Assembly: GCF_001714725.1 (NCBI RefSeq)
Contig: NZ_CP016447.1
Span: 930,001-994,000, forward strand
Direction: 5' to 3'
From: Acidovorax sp. RAC01
GTDB taxonomy: Bacteria > Pseudomonadota > Gammaproteobacteria > Burkholderiales > Burkholderiaceae_C
Length of the DNA: 64,000 bases
The notes below the pieces were generated by a model. That model ran no database searches, was not told the DNA's origin, and was given only the letters and a program-made list of their open reading frames with translations. Made by a program: the position numbers and the translations under genes. Of the stretch, positions 31,741 through 42,799 are shown piece by piece; positions within the stretch are counted from its first letter, which is position 1; every line of letters begins with the position of its first letter.

Positions 31741-32199
31741 CTAAGCGGCCGGTCTGGAGCGCAGGCGTAGCAACAACCAGCCCGCTGCGACGCCCGTCAT
31801 GCTGGCCAGCAGCATCACGGCACCGGCCACGATCTTGACGGCGGTGGAACCGCTGATCTCAGCCTGCGAAGGGTCTTGGGCGGAGTAGCGCACCGACACG
31901 GTTTCGCCCACCCGGTGGATCGCCTGCTGTTGGCGTGCGACCGAATCCGTGAAAGTGATCCGACGTCCGTCGCCGGCCACGAATTCGACCACGCTCTTCT
32001 TGGAGAGCCCCCGCCGGTGCGAGGGACCGGTCATGATTTCCTCGTGCGCCACCACCCGGCCCTGGGCAGTCTGCGTGCCACCCAGCATGTTCAGGCCAGA
32101 CGCCAGCATCCACGCCGCACCCAGCCCCGTGAGAAGGCTGGGGACCAGCAGGATCCAGCCCAAAGGGCCCAGTAAGCCGCGAAACGAGAAGGTGCTCAT
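31741..32199 (-). CDS. DUF3592 membrane protein
   Basis: A 152-aa protein with two hydrophobic segments (GWILLVPSLLTGLGAAWMLA near the N-terminus and VAGAVMLLASMTGVAAGWLL near the C-terminus) flanking a small beta-rich soluble domain: AQGRVVAHEE, VVEFVAGDGRRITFTDS, GETVSVRYSAQDPSQAEI. This layout is DUF3592, found in many bacteria without an assigned role. The soluble part would lie outside the cytoplasmic membrane. It is convergent with the Bug gene. Confidence 0.85.
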   Translation of the reverse strand: MSTFSFRGLLGPLGWILLVPSLLTGLGAAWMLASGLNMLGGTQTAQGRVVAHEEIMTGPSHRRGLSKKSVVEFVAGDGRRITFTDSVARQQQAIHRVGETVSVRYSAQDPSQAEISGSTAVKIVAGAVMLLASMTGVAAGWLLLRLRSRPAA

Positions 32200-32238
32200 G
32201 CCGCCATTCTCTGTGGTGCAAAACCGATGCCCCGGGGG

Positions 32239-33159
32239 TCAGTACCCGCGACCAGGGTTTACCACCCCGGCCACGGCCTCGCCGCGCTCCAACGCCGCCA
32301 TCTTGCGTGCAATCTGGGCAATGCTCTCGTCGCGCAGCGTGCGCGCCGAGGTGTGGGGCGTGACGTTGATGCGCGGGTGCGTCCAGAACGCATGGCCTGC
32401 GGGCAACGGCTCGGTGCGGAACACATCGAGCGTGGCGCCTGCCACATGGCCGCTGTCGATGGCGGCCAGCAGGTCGTCGTCCACCAGGTGCGCGCCGCGC
32501 GCCACATTGATCACGTAGGCACCGGGCAACAGGCGGCCCAGCGTGTCCTTGTTGATCACATTGGCCGTGTCGGGCGTGAGCGGCAGCAGGTTGACCAGCA
32601 CGCGGCTGGCAGACAGAAAGTCATTGAACTGGTCCGCCCCCGCGAAAGCGCGCACACCGTCGATGGCCTTGGGGCTGCGGCTCCAGCCGTTGATGGGAAA
32701 GTCAAACTGCGCCAGCGCCTTGGCAACCCGCTCGCCCAGCACGCCCAGGCCCATCACGCCGATGGGGTAATGGCTGCGCAGGCGCGGCTTGCGGTAGCCC
32801 CAGCGGCCGGCCTGGGTGTCGGCCTCATAGCCGTCCAACTCGCGGAAGTGGCGAATGACCGCGTGGCACACGTACTCGGCCATCTGCACCGCCATGCCCG
32901 CGTCGTCCAGGCGCACCACCAGGGCCTTGGGAGGCAGCCGCAGCTTGAGCAGGGCATCCACCCCCGCGCCAATGTTGAACAGGGCTTTGAGCGCTGGCTG
33001 TTCGTCCATGAACTGCTGGGGTGGTGCCCAGACCACGGCGTAGTCGGCCTGCGGGGCGCCGGGTTGCCACACGGAAATCTCAGCGTTGGGCAATGCAGCG
33101 GAGAGCCCCTGAAGCCAGGGCTCGGGCTTGGTATCGGTACAGCAAAAGGTGATTTTCAT
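32239..33159 (-). CDS. ghrA: Glyoxylate/hydroxypyruvate reductase A (D-2-hydroxyacid dehydrogenase)
   Basis: A 306-aa NAD(P)H-dependent 2-hydroxyacid dehydrogenase that reduces glyoxylate and hydroxypyruvate. It begins MKITFCCTDTKPEPWLQGL and has the GhrA-type Rossmann motif IGVMGLGVLGERVAKALA, VNLLPLTPDTANVIN, the catalytic Arg segment NVARGAHLVDDDLL, and the catalytic His in NVTPHTSARTLRDE. The start at 33159-33157 was chosen over one 20 codons upstream. It is 63 bases downstream of the carboxylase alpha gene on the same strand and may share its transcript. Confidence 0.92.
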   Translation of the reverse strand: MKITFCCTDTKPEPWLQGLSAALPNAEISVWQPGAPQADYAVVWAPPQQFMDEQPALKALFNIGAGVDALLKLRLPPKALVVRLDDAGMAVQMAEYVCHAVIRHFRELDGYEADTQAGRWGYRKPRLRSHYPIGVMGLGVLGERVAKALAQFDFPINGWSRSPKAIDGVRAFAGADQFNDFLSASRVLVNLLPLTPDTANVINKDTLGRLLPGAYVINVARGAHLVDDDLLAAIDSGHVAGATLDVFRTEPLPAGHAFWTHPRINVTPHTSARTLRDESIAQIARKMAALERGEAVAGVVNPGRGY

Positions 33160-33222
33160 GGCGGCCAAGGGTAGCCGCATTGGGCGCCTTGCGCTGTCAC
33201 CAGCAGGGCGCCCCAGCAAGGC

Positions 33223-35250
33223 TCAAGTCTTTTCGGCCACCACCAGCTTGAGCAGCTCTGCCCCCTCGGTCACCTGGTCGCCCGGCGCGTACAGCAGCTC
33301 CTGCACTACACCATCCGAAGGGGCAGCAATGGTGTGTTCCATCTTCATGGCTTCCATCACGGCCAGGGGTTGGCCCTTGGTCACGGCGTCGCCCGCCTTC
33401 ACCGCAAACGACACCACCTTGCCAGGCATAGGGGCTGTGAGGCGCCCGCCTTCGGCCGCAGCCTCGCCCGCGTGCGCCAGCAGGTCGATGGCCGTGATCT
33501 GCGTGGCGCCCAGCGGGGTGAACACATGGTCCACCTCGCCCTGGGCATACACAGCGGCACGTGTGCGCTGGCCTGCAAACTGCAATTCGATGCCCTGCCC
33601 CACAGCGCTGAACACGAACGGCCCGGCCACGGCGGCATCGCCCTCACCGACGGCCAGATGCAGGCTGCCACCACGCTCGTAGGTCAGCAGCGCCTTGGCG
33701 TGCTCGCCGCCAAACTCGAACTCAAACCGGCGCTGCACCACGCCATGGGTATGGAAACCATCGCGGCGGCTGAACGGGTCCACGCCTTCGCTGGCGCGCT
33801 CGTTCAGCAGGGTTTGCGCCACGGCGGCCGCAGCGGCCAGCGGCAGGCCCACGGGCTCCTGGTGGAACAGCACGGCCTGTTCGCGCGGGATCAGCGCGGT
33901 ATCCAGCCTGGCTTGCGCAAACGCGTCCGTGCGCGCCACGCGGCGCAAAAACTGCACATTGGTGGCCAGGCCCACGATGTGCGTCTGCGCCAGCGCTTCA
34001 TCGAGCCGCGCCAGCGCCTGCGCACGCGTGTCGCCATGCACGATGAGCTTGGCCACCATGGAGTCGTAGAACGGGCTGATCGCATCACCCTGGCGCACGC
34101 CGGAGTCCACACGAACAGCACCCCGCTCAAACGTCACGCACTCGGGCAGCGCATACACGTTGAGCGCGCCGGTGGCAGGCAGGAAGTTGTTGTCGGGGTT
34201 CTCTGCGCAGATGCGGGCCTCGATGGCGTGGCCTGTGATGCGCAGGTCTTGCTGCTGGAGCGGCAAGGGCTCGCCCGACGCCACACGCAGTTGCCACTCC
34301 ACCAGGTCGAGGCCTGTGATGGCCTCGGTCACGGGGTGCTCCACCTGCAGGCGGGTGTTCATCTCCATGAAGTAGAACTTCATCTGCTCGGGCGCGTCGT
34401 AGCCGCCGGGCTGCTCGACGATGAATTCCACCGTGCCTGCGCCCACGTAATTCACCGCCCGTGCTGCGGCCACGGCAGCCTCGCCCATGCGGGCGCGCAG
34501 CTCCGGCGTCATGCCGGGGGCAGGCGCTTCCTCCAGCACCTTCTGGTGGCGGCGCTGCACCGAGCAATCGCGCTCAAACAGGTACACGCAGTTGCCGTGC
34601 GTGTCGCCAAACACCTGGATCTCAATGTGGCGCGGGCGCTGCACGTATTTTTCGACCAGCACCGCGTCGTCGCCAAAGCTGTTGACGGCCTCGCGCTTGC
34701 AGGAGTCGAGCGCCGCCGCAAAGTCCTCGGCCTTGTCCACGGCGCGCATGCCCTTGCCACCACCGCCCGCGCTGGCTTTGATGAGCACCGGGTAGCCAAT
34801 GCGGTCCGCCTCGCGTTGCAGCAGTGCCGGGTCCTGGTCCGCACCGTGGTAGCCGGGTACCAGGGGCACCTGGGCCTGCTCCATCAGGCGCTTGGACTCG
34901 GCCTTCAGCCCCATCGCATTGATCGCGCTGGCGGGGGGACCGATGAAGACCAGGCCCGCGTCGGCACAGGCCTTGGCGAAGTCTTCGTTCTCGCTCAGAA
35001 AACCGTAGCCAGGGTGAATGGCCTGCGCGCCCGTGGCCTTGGCCGCGTCGATGATGCGCTCCCAGCGCAGGTAGCTGTCCTTGGGTGCGCTGCCGCCAAT
35101 GTGCACGGCCTCGTCGCACACGGCGACATGTTTGGCGTTAGCGTCGGCGTCGGAATACACGGCGACAGTCTTCACGCCCAGACGCTTGGCCGTGGCGGCC
35201 ACTCGGCAAGCGATCTCACCGCGATTGGCAATCAAAATTTTCGTAAACAT
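33223..35250 (-). CDS. liuD: Methylcrotonyl-CoA carboxylase, alpha (biotin) subunit
   Basis: A 675-aa acyl-CoA carboxylase subunit: biotin carboxylase with ATP-grasp (KILIANRGEIACRVAATAKR, KASAGGGGKGMRAV, EMNTRLQVEHPVTEAITGLD) and a C-terminal biotin carrier domain whose biotinylated Lys is in MEAMKMEHTI. It carboxylates biotin for the CT subunit at 38201. Acetyl- or propionyl-CoA carboxylase alpha subunits look alike; the leucine assignment rests on the neighbouring hydratase, CT subunit and HMG-CoA lyase. It starts at the base after the DUF4126 stop codon, so translation is probably coupled. Confidence 0.93.
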   Translation of the reverse strand: MFTKILIANRGEIACRVAATAKRLGVKTVAVYSDADANAKHVAVCDEAVHIGGSAPKDSYLRWERIIDAAKATGAQAIHPGYGFLSENEDFAKACADAGLVFIGPPASAINAMGLKAESKRLMEQAQVPLVPGYHGADQDPALLQREADRIGYPVLIKASAGGGGKGMRAVDKAEDFAAALDSCKREAVNSFGDDAVLVEKYVQRPRHIEIQVFGDTHGNCVYLFERDCSVQRRHQKVLEEAPAPGMTPELRARMGEAAVAAARAVNYVGAGTVEFIVEQPGGYDAPEQMKFYFMEMNTRLQVEHPVTEAITGLDLVEWQLRVASGEPLPLQQQDLRITGHAIEARICAENPDNNFLPATGALNVYALPECVTFERGAVRVDSGVRQGDAISPFYDSMVAKLIVHGDTRAQALARLDEALAQTHIVGLATNVQFLRRVARTDAFAQARLDTALIPREQAVLFHQEPVGLPLAAAAAVAQTLLNERASEGVDPFSRRDGFHTHGVVQRRFEFEFGGEHAKALLTYERGGSLHLAVGEGDAAVAGPFVFSAVGQGIELQFAGQRTRAAVYAQGEVDHVFTPLGATQITAIDLLAHAGEAAAEGGRLTAPMPGKVVSFAVKAGDAVTKGQPLAVMEAMKMEHTIAAPSDGVVQELLYAPGDQVTEGAELLKLVVAEKT

Positions 35251-35970
35251 CTAAGCCACCTTGGCAGAACCAGAAAAGAAAGAGGACAAGCGCCGCACCA
35301 CGGCGCGCAGAAACTTGAACAGCACCACCAGCAGCAGTACGGACACCACCACCATCACAACCAACGCAACACCAAACGCCACCGGGTGCTGTGTGGCCAG
35401 CCACACCACGGCCACGACCAGGCCGTCTTCCAGGAACGACAGCCCCCAGTTGGAAAACGGCTCGGGCGAGGTGTTCACGGCGGCGCGGGTGGTCATCTTG
35501 GTGGCCAAGGCCGTGGCAGAGAGCGAGCCGCCCAGCAGCCCCGCGACCACGGCCATGGTGGCGTTGTCGGCGCCAAACACGCCATAGGCCAACGCAGCGC
35601 CCGCAGGCACGCGAATGAAGGCGTGGATGGCATCCCAGGCGCTGTCCACCCAGGGCACCTTGTCGGCAAAAAACTCCACCATGAGCATGAAGCCACTGAC
35701 GAGCAACACCAGCGGATGCTCCAGCATCGCCAGGCCCGGCGGCAGCGGCATCCAGCCCAGCACACCCATCATTCCGACCAGGAACACCACGGCATACAGC
35801 CGAAAACCGCTGGCCCAGCCCAGTGCGGCGGCCAGCGCCAGCAGGCTGGGCATGTCGAGCTTCGCAGTTGCTGTGGCTGCCGCGTCGCCCACGGCGCGCG
35901 CGGTGCCGCCATCCACATGCAGCCCCAGCGTGTGGAGCCACTGCACGATGTTGAACCAGAGGGTGTCCAT
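35251..35970 (-). CDS. DUF4126 membrane protein
   Basis: A 239-aa protein with about four to six hydrophobic segments (LLALAAALGWASGFRLYAVV, MLEHPLVLLVSGFMLMVEFF, VVVAVVWLATQHPVAFGVAL, VVMVVVSVLLLVVLF). ASGFRLYAVVFLVG and EFFADKVPWVDSAWDAIHAF are the conserved parts of DUF4126, an inner-membrane family of unknown function. It is embedded in the leucine catabolism operon between the hydratase (12 bases) and carboxylase alpha (no gap), and is often seen there in related bacteria as far as I recall. No transport role can be read from the sequence. Confidence 0.87.
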   Translation of the reverse strand: MDTLWFNIVQWLHTLGLHVDGGTARAVGDAAATATAKLDMPSLLALAAALGWASGFRLYAVVFLVGMMGVLGWMPLPPGLAMLEHPLVLLVSGFMLMVEFFADKVPWVDSAWDAIHAFIRVPAGAALAYGVFGADNATMAVVAGLLGGSLSATALATKMTTRAAVNTSPEPFSNWGLSFLEDGLVVAVVWLATQHPVAFGVALVVMVVVSVLLLVVLFKFLRAVVRRLSSFFSGSAKVA

Positions 35971-35982
35971 GGGCGGTTAAGG

Positions 35983-36765
35983 TCAGCTCAACCAGTTGGG
36001 CTTGCGCTTGTTCAAAAAGGACTGCACGCCCTCCTTGCCCTCGTCGCTGGCACGGATTTCGGCGATGCCTTGCACCGTGGCGGCGATGAGGCCCGCGTTG
36101 ATCTCGCGCTCGGCCACATCGATGACCAGTTTCTTGCACATGCGCACCGCGTTGGGGCTGGCAGTAGTCAGGGCCTTGAGCAGTTCATCCACCTTGGCGT
36201 CGAGCTGGTCAGCGGCCACGACCTCATGCACAAAGCCAATGCGCAAGGCTTCGGCCGCGCCAAAACGCTCGGCTGTGAGGAAGTACCGGTGCGCAGCGCG
36301 TGCGCCCATGGCACGGATCACATACGGGCTGATGGTGGCGGGGATGAGGCCCAGCTTCACCTCGCTGAGGCAAAAGCCCGCCGTGTCCACCGCCACCGCC
36401 ATGTCGCACGCAGCGACCAGGCCCATACCGCCGGCGTACACATCGCCCTGCACACGTGCCACCGTGGGCTTGGGGCACTCGTAGATCACACGCAGCATCT
36501 CGGCCAGCTTGCCCGCGTCGGCGATGTTTTCATCGCGCGTGTAGTCCGCCATGCGGCGCATCCAGTTGAGGTTGGCACCGGCGCAAAACGCCGGGCCCTC
36601 CGCGGCCAGCACCACGGCACGCACATCGGCGCGGCTGCCCACCTCGGTGAAGGCTGCGGTGATCTCGGCAATGACTTCGTCGCTGAAGGCGTTGCGGATG
36701 TCAGGCTGCGTGAGCGTGATGCGCGCCACGGCGCCTTCGTAGGTGATCTGGAGGTTGGTGGTCAT
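35983..36765 (-). CDS. liuC: Enoyl-CoA hydratase family, probable methylglutaconyl-CoA hydratase
   Basis: A 260-aa crotonase-fold protein. The oxyanion-hole segments are ITLTQPDIRNAFSDEVI and AEGPAFCAGANLNWMR, then GDVYAGGMGLVAACDMAVAV, and the ALRIGFVHEVVAADQLDAKV region. Located between the two methylcrotonyl-CoA carboxylase subunit genes, it most probably hydrates 3-methylglutaconyl-CoA to HMG-CoA, the substrate of the lyase at 26696. ANLNWMR is a variant I associate with this hydratase. Its start overlaps the DinB gene stop by ATGA. Confidence 0.92.
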   Translation of the reverse strand: MTTNLQITYEGAVARITLTQPDIRNAFSDEVIAEITAAFTEVGSRADVRAVVLAAEGPAFCAGANLNWMRRMADYTRDENIADAGKLAEMLRVIYECPKPTVARVQGDVYAGGMGLVAACDMAVAVDTAGFCLSEVKLGLIPATISPYVIRAMGARAAHRYFLTAERFGAAEALRIGFVHEVVAADQLDAKVDELLKALTTASPNAVRMCKKLVIDVAEREINAGLIAATVQGIAEIRASDEGKEGVQSFLNKRKPNWLS

Positions 36766-37280
36766 GGCTTGGGGGTGGCCTGTTGGGCCTGCAGAAAATA
36801 GACAAGGTCCAGTTCAGGGCACGGCTGTCCAAGGGCCGTCAAGGCAGCCGTGATCTGCCCGCGATGGTGGGAGCCGTGGTTGAACACATGTGCCAGCGTG
36901 GCCGCAAATGGCAGCGACGCAGCCGTGCCGCGCATGGTGGTGTAGTCCAGCGTGCCATCCCAGCGCTCCGGGGGCCAGCCGGCAATCAAGGGCCGCCAGC
37001 GTGCAGCCCCGTCGCGCAATCTCTGTGCAAGCTGCAGGCGGTCCGGTTCTACCTCGGCATCCAGTGCCACGCGTGGCGAAGTGCCTTCGGCAAACCGCAC
37101 AAACCACAGCAGATGCTCGCCCACCAGCAGGTGGTTGAGCGTGCGGTGGATGCTGCGAAAGAACAGGCCCATATCGCGGCGATAGTCGTCATCGGGCACT
37201 GCGCCCACAGCGCCGAGCAGGCGGTCGGTGGCCCACTCGTTGTAGCTAGCCAGCACGCCAAAGTGTTGCGTCGGGTTCAT
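36762..37280 (-). CDS. DinB-family protein
   Basis: A 172-aa four-helix-bundle protein of the DinB/YfiT-like superfamily. Metal-ligand histidines are visible in SIHRTLNHLLVGEHLLW and the closing HVFNHGSHHRGQITAALTAL, the best-known DinB signature. Family members are metal-dependent thiol transferases or uncharacterised. It overlaps the genes on both sides by ATGA, so it is translated as part of the leucine cluster, yet it has no evident step in that pathway. Confidence 0.9.
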   Translation of the reverse strand: MNPTQHFGVLASYNEWATDRLLGAVGAVPDDDYRRDMGLFFRSIHRTLNHLLVGEHLLWFVRFAEGTSPRVALDAEVEPDRLQLAQRLRDGAARWRPLIAGWPPERWDGTLDYTTMRGTAASLPFAATLAHVFNHGSHHRGQITAALTALGQPCPELDLVYFLQAQQATPKP

Positions 37281-38182
37281 GGTGCGACTCCGTTGCCCAG
37301 CACGCGGTGCCAGAAGGATTGCAGGGCTGCCAGCGATTGCACACGCGCCTGCGGGTTGCCGCCCTGGTGCACACCCTGGGCCGAGGTGCCGTTGGGCACA
37401 TCGCCGCGCAGGCGCACAGGCGCGGTGCCATCAAAGCCGTGGTAGCTGCCCTCGTACACGTGCACCGTCACGTCGCTGCCCGCACGGGCCTGGAGCGTTG
37501 CGGCCCAGTCCGCGCAGGGCTGTGCGGGGGTCCAGTCATCCAGTGCACCCAGTTGCATCAGCAGGGGCACGCCTTCGATCTCTGCCTTGCGCTTGAGCAG
37601 GGGGACGCAGCCCGGGTAAAACACTGCGGCGCCCGCCAGCGCGGGCTCGCCTGCCTGCGGGTGGGTGCGGCGCTGCTCCAGCAGGTGGAGCACGGTCGTG
37701 CCACCATTGGACCAGCCCAGCACGCCGATGTGCCGCGCGTCCACGCCCGGCTGTGCGCCCAGCCACACCAGCGCGGCGCGGGCGTCCTGCACGCGGTCGT
37801 TCACGCCCACGCTGCGGTCGCTGTAACGGGTCTGGCACACATCGCGCAGCCCGCGCGAGCCAAAGCTGTCGGGCATCAGCACGGCATAGCCTGCAGCGTG
37901 CAGGCTGTTGGCCGTCTCGCGGTAGCGCGATGACAGCGCGCCGCCCTTGGCATACAGGCCACCGCAACCGTGCAATGCCAGCACCGCCGGCCGGGCGGGC
38001 TGCCCAAGCTGAGCAGCCGCGGGCAACCAGTGCGCGCGCAACACCATGCCCGATGGCAGGGGCAGCTCCACACGCTGCATGTCGGGCGCAGCCTGCGCCA
38101 GCGCGGAGCCCAACAGCGCCGCAGCACAAAGCAGTACGCGCAACAGGCGTCGGGCAGGGTGAAAGCGGGCAACGCGGTGCAT
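37277..38182 (-). CDS. Exported dienelactone-hydrolase-type alpha/beta hydrolase
   Basis: A 301-aa protein with a signal peptide (LLRVLLCAAALLGSALAQAA) and an alpha/beta-hydrolase domain: AVLALHGCGGLYAKGG, LMPDSFGSRGLRDVC, nucleophile elbow GVLGWSNGGTTVLH (Ser), acid region LGALDDWTPAQPC, and catalytic His in YEGSYHGFDG. Four cysteines outside the core fit a periplasmic location. It resembles dienelactone hydrolases but with Ser rather than Cys as nucleophile. It sits inside the leucine catabolism operon; substrate unknown, an ester or CoA-unrelated polymer is possible. Confidence 0.88.
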   Translation of the reverse strand: MHRVARFHPARRLLRVLLCAAALLGSALAQAAPDMQRVELPLPSGMVLRAHWLPAAAQLGQPARPAVLALHGCGGLYAKGGALSSRYRETANSLHAAGYAVLMPDSFGSRGLRDVCQTRYSDRSVGVNDRVQDARAALVWLGAQPGVDARHIGVLGWSNGGTTVLHLLEQRRTHPQAGEPALAGAAVFYPGCVPLLKRKAEIEGVPLLMQLGALDDWTPAQPCADWAATLQARAGSDVTVHVYEGSYHGFDGTAPVRLRGDVPNGTSAQGVHQGGNPQARVQSLAALQSFWHRVLGNGVAP

Positions 38183-38200
38183 GGCAGTGGGCTCAGGCCA

Positions 38201-39808
38201 TCACATGCGGAACAGGCCGAACCTGGTGTCTTCGATCGGCGCATTGCGCGTGGCGGCCAGCCCCAGCGCCAGCACGCGGCGGGTGTCGGCGGGGTCAATG
38301 ACGCCGTCGTCCCACAGGCGGGCGGTGGCGTAGTAGGGGTGGCCCTGGTCTTCGTACTGGCGGCGGATGGGGGCCTTGAAGGCTTCTTCTTCCTCCATGC
38401 TCCACTGCCCACCCTTGGCCTCGATGCCGTCGCGCTTGACCGTGGCCAGCACGCCCGCCGCCTGGTCGCCGCCCATGACGCTGATGCGCGCGTTGGGCCA
38501 CATCCACAGGAAGCGGGGGCTGTAGGCCCGGCCGCACATGCCGTAGTTGCCCGCGCCAAAACTGCCGCCGATGATGATGGTGAACTTGGGCACGCTGGCC
38601 GTGGCCACGGCCGTCACCATCTTGGCGCCGTTGCGGGCAATGCCTTCGTTTTCGTACTTGCGGCCCACCATGAAGCCGGTGATGTTCTGCAGGAACACCA
38701 GCGGGATCTTGCGCTGGCAGCACAGCTCGATGAAGTGCGCGCCTTTCAGGGCCGATTCGCTGAACAGGATGCCGTTGTTGGCGATGATGCCAACCATCAT
38801 CCCTTCGATGCGCGCGAAGCCCGTGACCAGCGTGGTCCCGTAGCGCGCCTTGAACTCGTCGAACTCGCTGCCATCGACGATGCGGGCAATGATCTCGCGC
38901 ACATCAAAGGGCTTGCGCGTGTCCACCGGGATCACGCCATACAGCTCTTCTGCTGCAAATTTAGGAGCTTCCGGGGCAGTATCTGCAAGCGCTACCGCCT
39001 TTTTTTTATTCAAATTGCGCACTGCGTTGCGCGCCAGCTGCAGCGCATGCATGTCGTTTTGCGCCAGGTGGTCGGCCACACCCGACAGGCGCGTGTGCAC
39101 ATCGCCACCGCCCAGGTCTTCGGCCGTGACGACCTCGCCCGTGGCGGCCTTGACCAGCGGCGGGCCACCCAGAAAGATCGTGCCCTGGTTCTTGACGATG
39201 ATGGACTCGTCGCTCATCGCGGGTACATACGCACCGCCCGCCGTGCACGATCCCATGACCACGGCGATCTGCGAGATGCCCATGGCGCTCATGTTGGCCT
39301 GGTTGAAGAAGATGCGGCCGAAGTGGTCGCGGTCGGGGAACACCTCGTCCTGATTGGGCAGGTTGGCGCCGCCCGAGTCCACCAGGTAGATGCAGGGCAG
39401 GTGGTTCTGCTGCGCTACTTCTTGCGCGCGCAGGTGCTTCTTGACGGTGAGCGGGTAGTAGGTGCCCCCCTTCACCGTGGCGTCGTTGCACACGATCATG
39501 CAGTCCACGCCGCTCACGCGGCCGATACCCGCGATGAGCCCCGCGCTGGGCGCGTCGCTGTTGTACATGTTCAGCGCAGCCAGCGGCGCGAGTTCGAGGA
39601 ACGGCGTGCCCGGGTCCAGCAGCATCTGCACGCGCTCACGCGGCAGCAGCTTGCCGCGTGCGGTGTGCTTGGCGCGGGCGGCCTCGCCGCCGCCCTGGGC
39701 CACCTTGTCGAGCTGGGCGCGCAGGTCATCCACCAGCGTGCGCATGGCGGCGGCATTGGCCAGAAAATCCGCCGAGCGGGCGTTGAGTTGGGTGTCGAGA
39801 ATGGTCAT
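38201..39808 (-). CDS. liuB: Methylcrotonyl-CoA carboxylase, beta (carboxyltransferase) subunit
   Basis: A 535-aa carboxyltransferase. It has [20 protein letters not shown] at the N-terminal half, [40 protein letters not shown], the CoA/biotin-pocket motifs [19 protein letters not shown] and [20 protein letters not shown], and [16 protein letters not shown]. These match 3-methylcrotonyl-CoA carboxylase beta rather than propionyl-CoA carboxylase beta. At about residues 265-285 a repeat A copy is translated (around [20 protein letters not shown]) in a variable linker before [16 protein letters not shown]. It works with the alpha subunit at 33223. It is preceded by the synthetase gene with a 13-base gap. 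Confidence 0.95.
   Translation of the reverse strand: MTILDTQLNARSADFLANAAAMRTLVDDLRAQLDKVAQGGGEAARAKHTARGKLLPRERVQMLLDPGTPFLELAPLAALNMYNSDAPSAGLIAGIGRVSGVDCMIVCNDATVKGGTYYPLTVKKHLRAQEVAQQNHLPCIYLVDSGGANLPNQDEVFPDRDHFGRIFFNQANMSAMGISQIAVVMGSCTAGGAYVPAMSDESIIVKNQGTIFLGGPPLVKAATGEVVTAEDLGGGDVHTRLSGVADHLAQNDMHALQLARNAVRNLNKKKAVALADTAPEAPKFAAEELYGVIPVDTRKPFDVREIIARIVDGSEFDEFKARYGTTLVTGFARIEGMMVGIIANNGILFSESALKGAHFIELCCQRKIPLVFLQNITGFMVGRKYENEGIARNGAKMVTAVATASVPKFTIIIGGSFGAGNYGMCGRAYSPRFLWMWPNARISVMGGDQAAGVLATVKRDGIEAKGGQWSMEEEEAFKAPIRRQYEDQGHPYYATARLWDDGVIDPADTRRVLALGLAATRNAPIEDTRFGLFRM
38951..39016 (+). repeat. Repeat A, copy 5 (in frame inside carboxylase beta)
   Basis: On the plus strand: TGCTGCAAATTTAGGAGCTT, a central CAAGCGCTACC, ending CTTTTTTTTATTCAAATT. 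It aligns with copy 1 end to end. It is read through in frame by the minus-strand gene, opposite to its own T-rich orientation. Confidence 0.75.
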
Positions 39809-39821
39809 ACGTGTGGCTCTC

Positions 39822-41552
<1,731 letters not shown>

Positions 41553-41650
41553 GGGGGTTGTCTCCTTGGCTTTGCCATCCGGCCCGGCCACGGGGGTCTT
41601 GGGCGTCGGTTTGCAAGCATAGAAGCCTGCACCCCGGAGGGGTTGCCACA

Positions 41651-42799
41651 ATGGTTGCAAATCGTGCCACGGCTGGCACACTCTGCGGCGTGACACCGCC
41701 CGCCCCGCTCCACGCCCACCTGCCCTCACCCTCGGCCGCCACTGCAGGCCCAGCGGCCACACCTGCCACACCTGCGGCCACGCCCATAGCCTTCGTTCGG
41801 GCTATTGCCCTCGCCTACACACAGCGCGGCCTGAGCCCCGCACGCGCCCTGGCCCAGGCACAAATCGCGCCGCAGCTGCTGCAAGACGACAGCGCCCGCA
41901 TCACCGCCTGGCAGATGGAGCAGATCTCCGACGCCGCCATGCAGGAGCTGGACGACGAAGCCCTGGGCTGGTTCAGCCGCCGGCTGCCCTGGGGCAGCTA
42001 CGGCATGCTGGCGCGCGCATCCATCAGCTCTCCCACGCTGCAGGTGGCCCTGGCCCGCTGGTGCCGCCACCACGGCCTGCTGGCGGACGACATTGCCCTG
42101 CACCTCACCACCACCGGCTACACCGCCACCCTGGCGATTACCGAGGCCCGCGACCTGGGCGCGCTCCGCGAGTTCTGCCTGGTGTCTGTATTGCGCAATG
42201 CGCACGGGCTGGCCTGCTGGATGGTGGACTCGCGCATCCCCCTCATCGCCGCCGAGTTTGCGTTTGCCGCGCCACCCCATGCCGATGCGTACGCCGTGCT
42301 GTTCCGCAGCCCGGCCACCTTCAACGCGCCGCGCACCGCCCTGCACTTCGACGCCCGCTACCTGCACCTGCCGCTGCGCCGCGACGAACAGGCCCTGCGC
42401 CAGATGCTGCAGCACGCCCTGCCCCTGACCGTGCTGCACTACCGCCGCGACCGCCTGCTGGTGCAGCGCGTGCGCCAGCTGCTGGCGGTGCCGCTGCCAG
42501 GCCAGCCCGCGCACGCCCTGCCGCAGCACAGCGCCGAAACACTGGCTGCGCTGCTGCATGTGTCGCCGCGCACGCTGCACCGGCAGTTGAAGGAAGAAGG
42601 CGCCACGCTGCAGGGGCTGAAGGATGAGGTGCGCCGCACCCGCGCGGTGGAGCTGCTGCACCGCACGCAACGACCCATCAAGCAGGTGGCCGAGGCGGCA
42701 GGGTTTGAGAACGAGAAGAGTTTTATCCGGGCGTTCCGGGGGTGGACGGGGCAGTCGCCGGCGGAATTTCGGAGGGACCGGGAGACAATTCCTAGATGA
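41651..42799 (+). CDS. AraC-family transcriptional regulator
   Basis: About 382 aa. The N-terminal domain (about 210 residues after a Pro/Ala-rich leader) is of the arabinose-binding-like type of OruR/ArgR-type AraC regulators. The C-terminal tandem HTH reads [20 protein letters not shown] and then [20 protein letters not shown] with [11 protein letters not shown], all diagnostic. It is divergent from the synthetase gene, so it probably controls the minus-strand catabolic operon; in pseudomonads the equivalent cluster uses a MerR regulator, so this is inference. The ATG at 41651 is one choice; a GTG at 41690 is another. Its stop overlaps the DUF4238 start (ATGA). Confidence 0.9.
   Translation: MVANRATAGTLCGVTPPAPLHAHLPSPSAATAGPAATPATPAATPIAFVRAIALAYTQRGLSPARALAQAQIAPQLLQDDSARITAWQMEQISDAAMQELDDEALGWFSRRLPWGSYGMLARASISSPTLQVALARWCRHHGLLADDIALHLTTTGYTATLAITEARDLGALREFCLVSVLRNAHGLACWMVDSRIPLIAAEFAFAAPPHADAYAVLFRSPATFNAPRTALHFDARYLHLPLRRDEQALRQMLQHALPLTVLHYRRDRLLVQRVRQLLAVPLPGQPAHALPQHSAETLAALLHVSPRTLHRQLKEEGATLQGLKDEVRRTRAVELLHRTQRPIKQVAEAAGFENEKSFIRAFRGWTGQSPAEFRRDRETIPR

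Noticed and set aside
33334..36801. Open frame of 1155 codons on the plus strand
   Set aside because: It lies antisense to the carboxylase alpha, DUF4126 and hydratase genes. Its product is rich in His, Gly, Arg and Gln with no domain; long antisense frames are normal at this G+C content.
41553..41771. Upstream extension of the acyl-CoA synthetase
   Set aside because: The extra 73 codons are Arg/Trp/Gly-rich and would overlap the divergent AraC gene; the GTG at 41552 has a good Shine-Dalgarno.
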